This document shows positions 8,107-15,900 of a stretch of DNA of 53,299 nucleotides, piece by piece. The stretch is taken from assembly GCA_947626395.1 (NCBI GenBank), contig CANQRU010000023.1:1-53299 (forward strand). The letters are read 5' to 3'. The DNA comes from an uncultured Lachnospiraceae bacterium (GTDB taxonomy: Bacteria; Bacillota; Clostridia; Lachnospirales; Lachnospiraceae). How positions within the stretch are numbered: the stretch's first letter is position 1; every line of letters begins with the position of its first letter. The notes below the pieces were generated by a model. The model saw only the letters and a program-made list of their open reading frames with translations, did not search any database and was not told where the DNA came from. The position numbers were made by a program, and so were the translations under genes.

Positions 8107-10053
8107 TTACCCGATGGGAGGCGGAGCGACTACCATATCCCCGCCGTTCTGTTCCGCTCCTCCCGGTCCCGGCGATACCTCTGCGGGTCCCGGAACCCCC
8201 TGGCCCTGAACCACATCCGGCGCAGGGGTCTCCGTCGGCAGCTCCACAGGCGGACTGACCGCAGATCCGGTGGTCTCGTCAGTCGGCGACAGAGAACCCG
8301 CCGGCCCCATCGGGCCTAACGGGCCGGAAGGTACGGACTCCACAGACGGCTCCGTTACCGCTTCCGAAGACTCGGCAGCCGTGGTCTCATCAGCCGGCGG
8401 AATGTATATGCCGGAAGTATTCCTTTTGATCACCGGTGCATGCCCCTTATAAGAGGTAGTATGATCCACATCGCGGCTTATGACCTCGCCGTTCTTCTTC
8501 ACGATCAGTCTCGTCTCCCAGCGGCTTCCCATAGAACCGGAAGACACCGTGACTTCCTGACCGGGCTGGACCGACTGATCCTCCTGATAGGTAGGCGCAG
8601 GCGGATCGATATCCTCGAGCTTCGTGGACTCCAGCGAGTATGTCACGCCGTCCTCCAGTACCGGGATCCCGTACACGGAAACTGTCACCGTCTGGTTAGA
8701 GTAGCTGGCCCTGATGCCGACAGCCGCCTTGCTGGTATTCACGAAGCGGAAATCCGGTCCTCCCCAGCTGACGGTCGCGTCCTGTCCCGGCGTCACATAA
8801 GACGGTTCGAAGGTATGGGACCGGCGCATAGATATCTGAAGTCCCGCACGAAGCACCGCGTTATACAGCGTCGTGGACACCTGGCAGACGCCGCCGCCGA
8901 TCTCCTGAACCACTTCGCCGTTATTATACGCGGCAGCGCTCTGATACCCCTTCTCCTCGGTGCGCTCACCCACAGTATCGTTAAAGGAAAGCTCCTGACC
9001 GGGCTGGACAATGGTTCCGTTCAGCTTCTGGGCCGCCAGCTTTACGTTGGTGTTGCGCTTGGAATTGGCGGTGGTATTGGTCGTATAGGTACCGATAGTC
9101 TTATAAAGGCTCTGGGCGCTGGCCTGCGTGATCTCCGGCTCGACCGAACCGGCGCTCACCTGGATCTGCGCGTCGAAATCCTTGGACTTGATCGCAGCCT
9201 GAATATCGGAGGTCAGCTTCTCCTCGTCGACAGCCACCCCATACTCTCCGGCCGCAAACGTAAAACTGTCGTTCGACGCGTCATAGGCGGAAATGGAGCC
9301 GTTCTTCGGTTCCTTGTTCCACCGTTCCTTCATGGCGGCAACCTGCGCCGTCACCGCGTCGTCGAGCCCCGAGGTATCGAGCGTATAGCTTTCTTTCGGT
9401 TCACCGGTAAATATCTCTTCCAGCAGGGCGTCTACCTTGCCTGACATCAGATTCGTCAGCTCATAGACATCTCCCTCATAGACCGCCGTCATCCTCCACG
9501 GATAATTCTTAAGAATGGCTTCCTTCGCCTGTTCCCTGGACATCCCCGTGATCGTGATGTCATCCACGGTCACTTCCTTGACAAGCTCGGTCTCCGGTTC
9601 CGCCGTCTCTGAAGTCTGCGCCTCCGACGCGGTCTCATCTTCCTTAACCGGCGATCTGCCGGGATTCTGGGTCATGGCGAACGCCACGGCTGCGATCACC
9701 AGGATCAGGATCACCCCGATGATCGCGATGATACGGTAATCCGGAGACGGTTTCCGTCTGCGGTTTCTATAACTGCGGTATGTGGTGCCGGAGCTGTAGC
9801 CCGTCTTTGCGCGGCTGCCGCTCCCGCTGCCCGAACGGCTCGCGTTTCCGCTTCCCGAGCGGCCTGCGCTTCCGCTTCCCGAGCGGCTCGCGCTTCCGCT
9901 TCCCGAGCGGCCTGTGCTTCCGCTTCCTGAGCGGCTCGCGCTTCCGCTTCCCGAACGGGTCCCTCCCGCCGTACTCCTCGATGATGTGCTGCGGCTCCCC
10001 CCTCCGCTGCTGCCGGAGGAGGAATAGCTGCCGGTACGATTCGTTGTACTCAT
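8107..10053 (-). CDS. VanW-family membrane-anchored cell-wall protein
   Basis: 648 residues from the ATG at 10053, which follows AGGTGA by five bases. Order: a cytoplasmic Ser/Gly/Arg tail with 8-residue repeats (about 15-85), one membrane helix (IIAIIGVILILVIAAVAFAM, about 108-127), a peptidoglycan-binding-4-type region (about 160-300), the VanW domain (about 310-445, with GQELSFNDTVG and GGGVCQVSTTLYNAV), a G5-like region (about 460-540), and a Pro/Gly/Glu-rich tail. VanW proteins are common in Clostridia and are taken to act at peptidoglycan; their biochemical activity is poorly defined. Monocistronic. Vancomycin resistance is not implied. Confidence 0.88.
   Translation of the reverse strand: MSTTNRTGSYSSSGSSGGGSRSTSSRSTAGGTRSGSGSASRSGSGSTGRSGSGSASRSGSGSAGRSGSGNASRSGSGSGSRAKTGYSSGTTYRSYRNRRRKPSPDYRIIAIIGVILILVIAAVAFAMTQNPGRSPVKEDETASEAQTSETAEPETELVKEVTVDDITITGMSREQAKEAILKNYPWRMTAVYEGDVYELTNLMSGKVDALLEEIFTGEPKESYTLDTSGLDDAVTAQVAAMKERWNKEPKNGSISAYDASNDSFTFAAGEYGVAVDEEKLTSDIQAAIKSKDFDAQIQVSAGSVEPEITQASAQSLYKTIGTYTTNTTANSKRNTNVKLAAQKLNGTIVQPGQELSFNDTVGERTEEKGYQSAAAYNNGEVVQEIGGGVCQVSTTLYNAVLRAGLQISMRRSHTFEPSYVTPGQDATVSWGGPDFRFVNTSKAAVGIRASYSNQTVTVSVYGIPVLEDGVTYSLESTKLEDIDPPAPTYQEDQSVQPGQEVTVSSGSMGSRWETRLIVKKNGEVISRDVDHTTSYKGHAPVIKRNTSGIYIPPADETTAAESSEAVTEPSVESVPSGPLGPMGPAGSLSPTDETTGSAVSPPVELPTETPAPDVVQGQGVPGPAEVSPGPGGAEQNGGDMVVAPPPIG
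9811..9962 (-). repeat. 24-bp coding tandem repeat in the VanW-family gene
   Basis: About six imperfect 24-bp units encode alternating SRSGSGSA and GRSGSGSA in the cytoplasmic tail. The near-identical units (CTTCCGCTTCCCGAGCGGC on the plus strand) suggest recent expansion by slippage and probable length variation between strains. Confidence 0.85.
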
Positions 10054-10288
10054 ACTTTCACCTGTCTGCAATGATTGTAGAATAATCCAAAATGAGTATA
10101 CCATACTTTCCCCAAAAAGGAATACCAAATTTTCTTATGTTTGTCTTACGATTTGAGCGCCGTATTACCTGTCTGTTACAAATATTTCATTTCCGATAAA
10201 AATGAATGAATTTTCCCAAAAACCGGAAACAGTGGCAAGCAGGCAGACATATGATGAAGTGTAATCAGAATATCTGGAGGAACGAAAC

Positions 10289-10510
10289 ATGAGTGATTTA
10301 GCGGCAACAAACTGCGGCTGCGGGTGCGACTGTACGACAGGGGGAAATGGCTGCAACATTATCTTCCTGATCCTTCTGCTGTGCTGCTGCGGCGGAAACG
10401 GCGGATCGAACATAGGCGGCGCAAACTGCGGCGGCGGATGCGGCAACGATATCATCTGGATCCTTCTGCTGCTGTGCTGCTGCGGGAACGGAAACGGCTT
10501 CTGCTGCTGA
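10289..10510 (+). CDS. Small cysteine/glycine-rich protein with two repeats
   Basis: 73 residues, 17 of them Cys and many Gly. GGAGG stands ahead of the ATG. The protein has two similar halves, each a Cys/Gly cluster, a hydrophobic run and a CCC cluster (CNIIFLILLLCCCGGNG and NDIIWILLLLCCCGNGN). Similar Clostridial proteins are, as I recall, annotated as chorion-class high-cysteine proteins; their function is unknown. A structural, metal-binding or spore-surface role is possible. A sequence like a late mother-cell promoter (AC at 10229, 17 bases, CATATGATG at 10248) lies upstream but is weak evidence. A strong hairpin follows the stop. Confidence 0.75.
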   Translation: MSDLAATNCGCGCDCTTGGNGCNIIFLILLLCCCGGNGGSNIGGANCGGGCGNDIIWILLLLCCCGNGNGFCC

Positions 10511-10585
10511 TGCACGAAGGGAAATAAGTCAGGAAAGCCGCCGGCCGCTGCGCCGGCGGCTTTCCCTTTCCCGACCATCCATCCG
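10511..10585. other. Convergent intergenic spacer
   Basis: Short gap between the Cys-rich gene and the convergent 54-residue gene; it contains only the shared hairpin terminator. Confidence 0.6.
10532..10567. terminator. Bidirectional hairpin terminator
   Basis: A 14-bp perfect stem: GGAAAGCCGCCGGC pairs with GCCGGCGGCTTTCC over a six-base loop, followed by CTTTCC on the plus strand. It ends the Cys-rich gene and could also serve the convergent small gene. Confidence 0.8.
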
Positions 10586-10750
10586 TCATTTCCGGGTCAT
10601 TTGTCCGGAAGGCCCGGTCTTCTGACAGCGGACCATGCAGCCGCTGGCTGCGGCGGACTGCCTTTCTGTCTGCCTTTTCTTCTGCTTTTCCATGCACTCC
10701 TCATCGATCTCATAGACCGAATTTCCATCTATAATCAGGCGGCCTGGCAT
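10586..10750 (-). CDS. Small conserved-looking hypothetical protein (54 residues)
   Basis: A short frame on the minus strand starting with ATG at 10750, five bases after GGGAGGG, and ending with TGA at 10586. The product begins MPGRLIIDGNSVYEIDEE, followed by a Lys/Gln/Arg-rich helix and two further Cys residues. The strong ribosome binding site, natural N-terminus and fit between the convergent terminator and the divergent gene at 10851 argue that it is real. Function unknown. No competing frame on either strand has similar support. Confidence 0.55.
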   Translation of the reverse strand: MPGRLIIDGNSVYEIDEECMEKQKKRQTERQSAAASGCMVRCQKTGPSGQMTRK

Positions 10751-10850
10751 ATTTCCCTCCCGCATTTTCTTCTATACTTCCATCATATGCCGGAATATCT
10801 GACATGTTCCCCCGCATAGGATGTATGCAAAGAGATTTTGTGAGGCGGAC

Positions 10851-11240
10851 ATGAACGAAGGACCCACCATCAAGCTTACCGGCTTCGATCATCTGACCGG
10901 CGACCGCCACCTGCAGATGATAAAGGCCGCCCTTCCATATGTAAACGCATCCGGCCAGAGATTCCTCTCTATCCTTGTCAAATTCCAGGAGCTGCGCCGG
11001 ACCGTCGCGCTCTTTGACCGGGGCGAGGCGGCTGAACTGGGCATTATGTCTCTGGGAGAGAACCAGCGCCGCTCTCCCGCCGACATGCTGAATGCGATAA
11101 AACCTTACGCCAGCCCCCAGGAGCAGGATTTCATCGACATGGCCTGCAATCTGATGGAAGGGCTGCGGATCGGCAGCCAGTACCAGCAGGAGGTCATGAT
11201 GCAGGAAGCGGCGGGCGCGGCCAAAAGGAGGCTTCCATGA
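10851..11240 (+). CDS. Hypothetical protein, first gene of a two-gene unit
   Basis: 129 residues from the ATG at 10851, which follows GAGGCGGAC; an upstream ATG at 10821 lacks a site. The protein is mostly helical, with no signal peptide or membrane segment (MNEGPTIKLTGFDHLTGDRH, then LQMIKAALPYVNASGQRFLS). It ends in a basic Ala-rich tail. Its stop overlaps the next start by four bases (ATGA), so the two are translationally coupled. I do not recognise the family; the helical make-up would fit an adaptor or regulatory pair. Confidence 0.7.
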   Translation: MNEGPTIKLTGFDHLTGDRHLQMIKAALPYVNASGQRFLSILVKFQELRRTVALFDRGEAAELGIMSLGENQRRSPADMLNAIKPYASPQEQDFIDMACNLMEGLRIGSQYQQEVMMQEAAGAAKRRLP

Positions 11241-11527
11241 GCGGAAACTGGCGCGACGATCCACGGATAAAGGAGATGGATCCGCAAAAGATCGAGTTTC
11301 TGGAAGAATTGAGCGGACAGATCGGAAAAACGCCAAAATCCAGGCTGATGAACCGCTTTCTCATGATGACGGCAGAAGCCGGCCGGAAAGGGATCGTATT
11401 CTCAGACCGTGAGACGGACATACTGGCAGGGATACTGACAGAATACATGGATCCGGAAGACCGCGGCAGAGTGGAAATGTTCCGGATGCTGTCCAGAAAA
11501 ATGGCGGGCCGCCAGATGCCCCGGTAA
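11237..11527 (+). CDS. Hypothetical protein, second gene of the unit
   Basis: 96 residues, overlapping the preceding gene by ATGA, with AGGAGG about ten bases upstream inside that gene. It starts MSGNWRDDPRIKEMDPQKIE and contains a helical stretch FLEELSGQIGKTPKSRLMNRF. Rich in Met, Arg and acidic residues; cytosolic; no recognised domain. It probably acts together with the preceding product. Tandem hairpin repeats follow its stop. Confidence 0.7.
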   Translation: MSGNWRDDPRIKEMDPQKIEFLEELSGQIGKTPKSRLMNRFLMMTAEAGRKGIVFSDRETDILAGILTEYMDPEDRGRVEMFRMLSRKMAGRQMPR

Positions 11528-11532
11528 TACAG

Positions 11533-11594
11533 ATGCGGCGTCACTGACTCTTTTCCGCATAGAAATACAGGCAGGGCGTCACTGGCGCCCTGCC
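11533..11594 (+). repeat. Dispersed hairpin repeat, two tandem units
   Basis: A degenerate unit (ATGCGGCGTCACTGACTC, CGCATAGAAATAC) is followed by a well-paired unit, GGCAGGGCG-TCACTGG-CGCCCTGCC (11570-11594). They lie between convergent genes, where the second stem could act as a transcription or RNA-stability boundary. Confidence 0.85.
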
Positions 11595-11602
11595 TTGCCG
11601 AC

Positions 11603-12967
11603 TCACTGTTCCAAAGGACTCTTAGGCCCCGAGGAAGGCTGGTTTTGAACGTCACCGGCCGACGGAGCTGCCGGGGCCTGAACGCTGCCGGGGACCTGGC
11701 CCGCCGCCGGAGTCTGAACACCGCCGGGCGCCTGAGCTGTTCCGGATGCCGCCGTCTGCGGCGTCCCACCCTGCCGGATGAGCCCGGTCGAATCCACCTC
11801 ATATCCATCCGGCGTTTTCGCGCCGGCATACATGGCTCCAAACGGTCTCTGGCCCGCGGTCGACATTTCCGTCTGCCCGGTCTGCGCGTTGCGGACCGGC
11901 TGCGGAACCGGCGTCACAGTATTAAAATAATACCAGCCGCCGGCGATCTGCTGCCATCCGGTGCACATGGCGCCGCTTGCCGCCAGATAATACCAGTAAC
12001 CGCCGTCGTAAAGCCAGCCGGTCCTCATCTGTCCGTTATCCGTTCCCAGATAATACCAGACCTTGTCGACCTCCTGCCAGCCCTTCTTCATATGGCCGTC
12101 CGCGGCCAGATAATACCAGATGCCGCCGCCCTGATACCAGCCGGTATTCATGATCCCGTCGCTGCCCATATGGTACCAGAGGCCGCCCTTAAACACCCAC
12201 GTATTCTTCGCGTAAGCTCCGGACGCCAGTTTGAATTTCCAGAATTCGCCGGTCTGTTCCCAGCTTCCCGGAGTCTCCACCGCGGCCGCAGAGGGGATCT
12301 GATAGACGCCGCCCGCGCCTGTGCCGCCGGGCCCGCCGGACGATCTGCGGCTTCCGCCTCCGCCGCCTCCCCATCCGCCAAAGCTCCCGCTTCCGCCGCC
12401 GGAAGATGCGCTTCCGCTGCCGGAGGAACCCTGGGATCCGGAGAGGGCGACCGTGCTGTTCTGAACGAAAGTAATATCGAACAGTTCGCCGTCCGCCACG
12501 ATCTCTCCGCCGTTTACCGACACGTTCAGCTTTCCTTCCGTCTCCGTCCTCAGCGTCCCCAGTTTCCGGATATTCGCCTGTTCCATGATCTTTCCGCTGC
12601 CGGCGATCACGATCGTCAGAAAGCCCCTGTCCGCGTCATATTCGTATTCCCTGATCAGGCTGTCGTCCCAGCCGCTGTCAAAGACAAATTCTACGGATTT
12701 CACATCCGAAAGATCCTCCGCGGTAAAAGCCGCGTTGACCTGGATCGCCGTAATATCGCCGAGCCCCAGCTGCCGCACCAGCTGAACCGACAGTTCCGCC
12801 TGCCCGTCTTTCGCCGCTTTCTTCCAGGAAGCCGCGCCGCTGATATGACCGGTCTCCGCACGGGCCGTCATACCGAAGAACAGGACGGTCAGAAAAAGCA
12901 TCACGCAGAACATCACCGCGGTCAGACGCGGAACCGGCCGGTATTTTCTCTTAAGCATCTCTCTCAT
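11603..12967 (-). CDS. Secreted wall-binding protein with cohesin-like N-terminal domain
   Basis: 454 residues. Signal peptide 1-37 (ends MTARA). Residues 45-172 form a beta-rich domain with a cohesin-like pattern (ITAIQVNAAFTA, VKSVEFVFDSG, FLTIVIAGS, IRKLGTLRTETEG, VADGELFDITF). A Gly/Ser-rich linker follows (175-220), then four to five choline-binding-type wall repeats (240-350; WYYLAADGHMKKGWQ and similar) and a Pro/Ala/Gly-rich tail. GGAGG lies nine bases before the ATG, which overlaps the stop of the upstream dockerin-bearing metalloprotease (ATGA). Wall attachment is well supported. The cohesin assignment is by motif pattern and by the partner gene, and needs a profile or structure search. 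Confidence 0.8.
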   Translation of the reverse strand: MREMLKRKYRPVPRLTAVMFCVMLFLTVLFFGMTARAETGHISGAASWKKAAKDGQAELSVQLVRQLGLGDITAIQVNAAFTAEDLSDVKSVEFVFDSGWDDSLIREYEYDADRGFLTIVIAGSGKIMEQANIRKLGTLRTETEGKLNVSVNGGEIVADGELFDITFVQNSTVALSGSQGSSGSGSASSGGGSGSFGGWGGGGGGSRRSSGGPGGTGAGGVYQIPSAAAVETPGSWEQTGEFWKFKLASGAYAKNTWVFKGGLWYHMGSDGIMNTGWYQGGGIWYYLAADGHMKKGWQEVDKVWYYLGTDNGQMRTGWLYDGGYWYYLAASGAMCTGWQQIAGGWYYFNTVTPVPQPVRNAQTGQTEMSTAGQRPFGAMYAGAKTPDGYEVDSTGLIRQGGTPQTAASGTAQAPGGVQTPAAGQVPGSVQAPAAPSAGDVQNQPSSGPKSPLEQ

Positions 12968-15900
12968 GACAGACCGCCTCCTTCATTCAGCATGATCTGC
13001 GGAAGTTCCGCCGGCACATCCACGAACAGCGTGGAACTGACGAGCCGCTCTCCCTCATTGGTCAGCGCATTGTCCACCCGATACAGTTCGGCGCGCACCC
13101 TGGAAGCATTTACCGTACCCGCGTAAGCCGGCTCAATATAGTAGACCCAGGTTCCTGAACTGACTTCTCCCAGAAGCCCGTCCTTCGGATCCGGCGCGAA
13201 AATGACCTGCACGGCGCGGACATTTCCCTGCGCGTCCGTACCTCCCACCAGCTGTCCGTTCTCATCCCACAGAAGCACCGCGTTAAACGCCGGATTGCCT
13301 TTATACTGCCCGGTGAAAATGATGGATCCGGCCGGGATATGGACGCCGTTCGCTCCGTTAAAGTCCGCTTTCAGGATACCGATGCTTCCGGCGGGCGCCA
13401 GATCGATGTTGTCGCCCGTCTGTCCCATCAGCGACAGTTCGGCAACCGCGACGGCCGAATGTCCCTGGCCTTTCGCCCTGATCCGTACATAGGACGCGTC
13501 GTATGTATAGAGATTCTTCTCATCGTGGAACCAGACCGTATGACTGCCTGCTGCATCCGGCTGGAACCGTTTTTCTGTCGTGACCACCGTCTTCCAGTCC
13601 TGCCCGGTCTCGCTCACGCTGATCTCAAAGTCGGTGATCGCCGGCCCGGAACCCGCCCGGTACTTAAGTCCCGTGACCGTCTCCGGCTGGTTCAGATGGA
13701 TAATGATCTCCGGATCGGAACCATCCGCGGTACGGCCGGTGAATGCGGTCGCATCGTCGCCGTCGATCATCGCCTCGATACCGGGCTGCTTCGTCGTGTC
13801 CGGATGCTCTTCATTGGGCTGCTCCAGATCGTCGTTGACCAGATTCGTGCTGACCGTCCACAGCGTATTGTCCAGACGTCCGTCATGGCTGACCTTCACG
13901 GAACCGATCTCCGTCCTCGCCGTCGGATTCAGGCACCGGTCATAACCTACAACCTCATAAGTAAATGTATGATTATTGATCGTCCCAATCACGTCTGTAA
14001 ATATCGCATTTCCGCCTGCAAACGCTTCCGCGTAACCTACCGGACGGCGCTCGATGCCGTCCTTCACGCGCTCATAGCGGTAGATCTCGTACATCCAGAT
14101 CTCACTGTCCGAGCTCAGATTCAGCGTCACCTGACTGCTGCCTTCCGTATAGTCGATATTTCCGCTGACGGCCGCGCCGGCCGCACGATCCCATCCGTAT
14201 CCGTTCTCAAGCTGATACGCGCGGATCTCATCATTGGCAAACCAGATTCCCCGCGTTTCCTTCTCGAACTGGCTGGCATAGGCCACGGTCCCCGCGTCCG
14301 GCTCCAGGCCCCACCGGGTGAAGAATTCCAGGATATTCTTCTCCGCGGCGGCCACCGCAAGACGCATCAGCTTATTGTCCGTATCCGCCTGGGACAGCGA
14401 CAGCTTATTGCCTTCCGCGCCCGGCGCAGCGTCGGGATGGCGCGCATAGGAATCCGCTCTCGCGAAGAACAGATTCGCCAGCTGCTCCGCATTGTCGTCA
14501 TAGGTCTTATAGTTATAACCTCCCAGATCATAAGCCAGATGCAGCTGCCAGTACATCGCCAGCTGGACGAAGACGTTGGACGCCTTCCCCTTTGTCCCGG
14601 ATGTGACCTTTTTAAATACGTCGCCGTACTGAAAACGGACGGAGTCGTTGGTGTCCTTCGCCTGGGCCAGCACCGAGAAATAGTTGTTGGTGACTTCCGC
14701 CACCGCGTAAGCGCCTTCATTGATCTCATGGCCGATCTCATGGGCGATGCCCCAGCCGAAGTACTGTCCGGTTCCCGCGTATCTTCCGTTTCCGTCAGTC
14801 TGCACAGGCACGCCGCCCATCATTCCCTTAAGCTCCGGCCACTCGATACCGATATGCTTTCCGCCCGCGTACATGAACGCCCCGGCGAACATCCTCTGGT
14901 AGCGGATGTTGATCCGGCTCACCGGCATCTTATTGTAAGAAGGCGCCTTCTCATCCTCGCTCAATCCCTTATGCTGATAGAACAGGACCATCATCTCATC
15001 GAAAGCCCGCATGGACTGTTCCAGCTTCCGCGCCATATCGTCCGCGCTGCCCCTTCCCGGTCCTTCCAGAACCTGCGTGACCGCGGTAGAGATCATGCCG
15101 TAGCGCGTCAGGATATCCGTGGCCTGATAGATACAGTTCTCCGGCTGCCATGTATATTTCTGATGGTCTTTGGCATGATCAGTCCGGGCCGCCTCTTCCT
15201 GTGCGGTTACCTCAAGCAGGTATTCTCTGGCCAGTTCCACCCTTTTGGCGGTATCCGTCTCATCCGACAGATCCAGAACGGCCGCCTTATGGCCTCCGCT
15301 GACGCGCACTCCGTACTGCTCCGCTCCGGAAGCGCCGGTATACTCCACATACAGCTGGCCGCCGCGCTCCAGATTCATATCGTCAAGCGCCGTGACCGTG
15401 ATCTCATTGGGGCCTCCCTTTAAGTAACCAAGGGATTTGAATACCGCATTGCTGCTGCCGTGATACTGGGAAATGATCAGCTCAAGCCGCGTAGTGTCTC
15501 CGTTTCTTACCATCGGTCCGCCTACATAGACCGTTACCGTTTCCCCGGCCAGGGCAGTCACTCCCAGCGGCTGATAGGTATTCAGGCCGCCGCGGAAGGT
15601 GATATGGCTGTCCGAGCGCGCCGTATCCTTCGTATCGACCGCAAGGATCTGCGCCTGCGCGCCTTCTTTTAAGATCTTCTCCGCATTGTCCAGTTCGGTC
15701 TCCAGCTCCGCCTTGCGGGGATGATACTCGCCGCTGACGCTGTCCTTAATCTTGAGTTTCGCGCGCAGGGCATTGATATCCGCGACAGTCACGTCCTCAC
15801 GCAGTACCACATGGTAGGAATCTGTATACAGATCCATGATCTCATGCTCAATGGGATCATAATAATAGAATTTCATCTCGGCGACGCTGATCCGTCTGGC

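Noticed and set aside
13339-15423. 694-codon plus-strand open frame opposite the metalloprotease
   Set aside because: Antisense shadow of a GC-rich gene: Arg/Ile/Leu-rich product without domains or ribosome binding site, while the minus strand encodes clear motifs.
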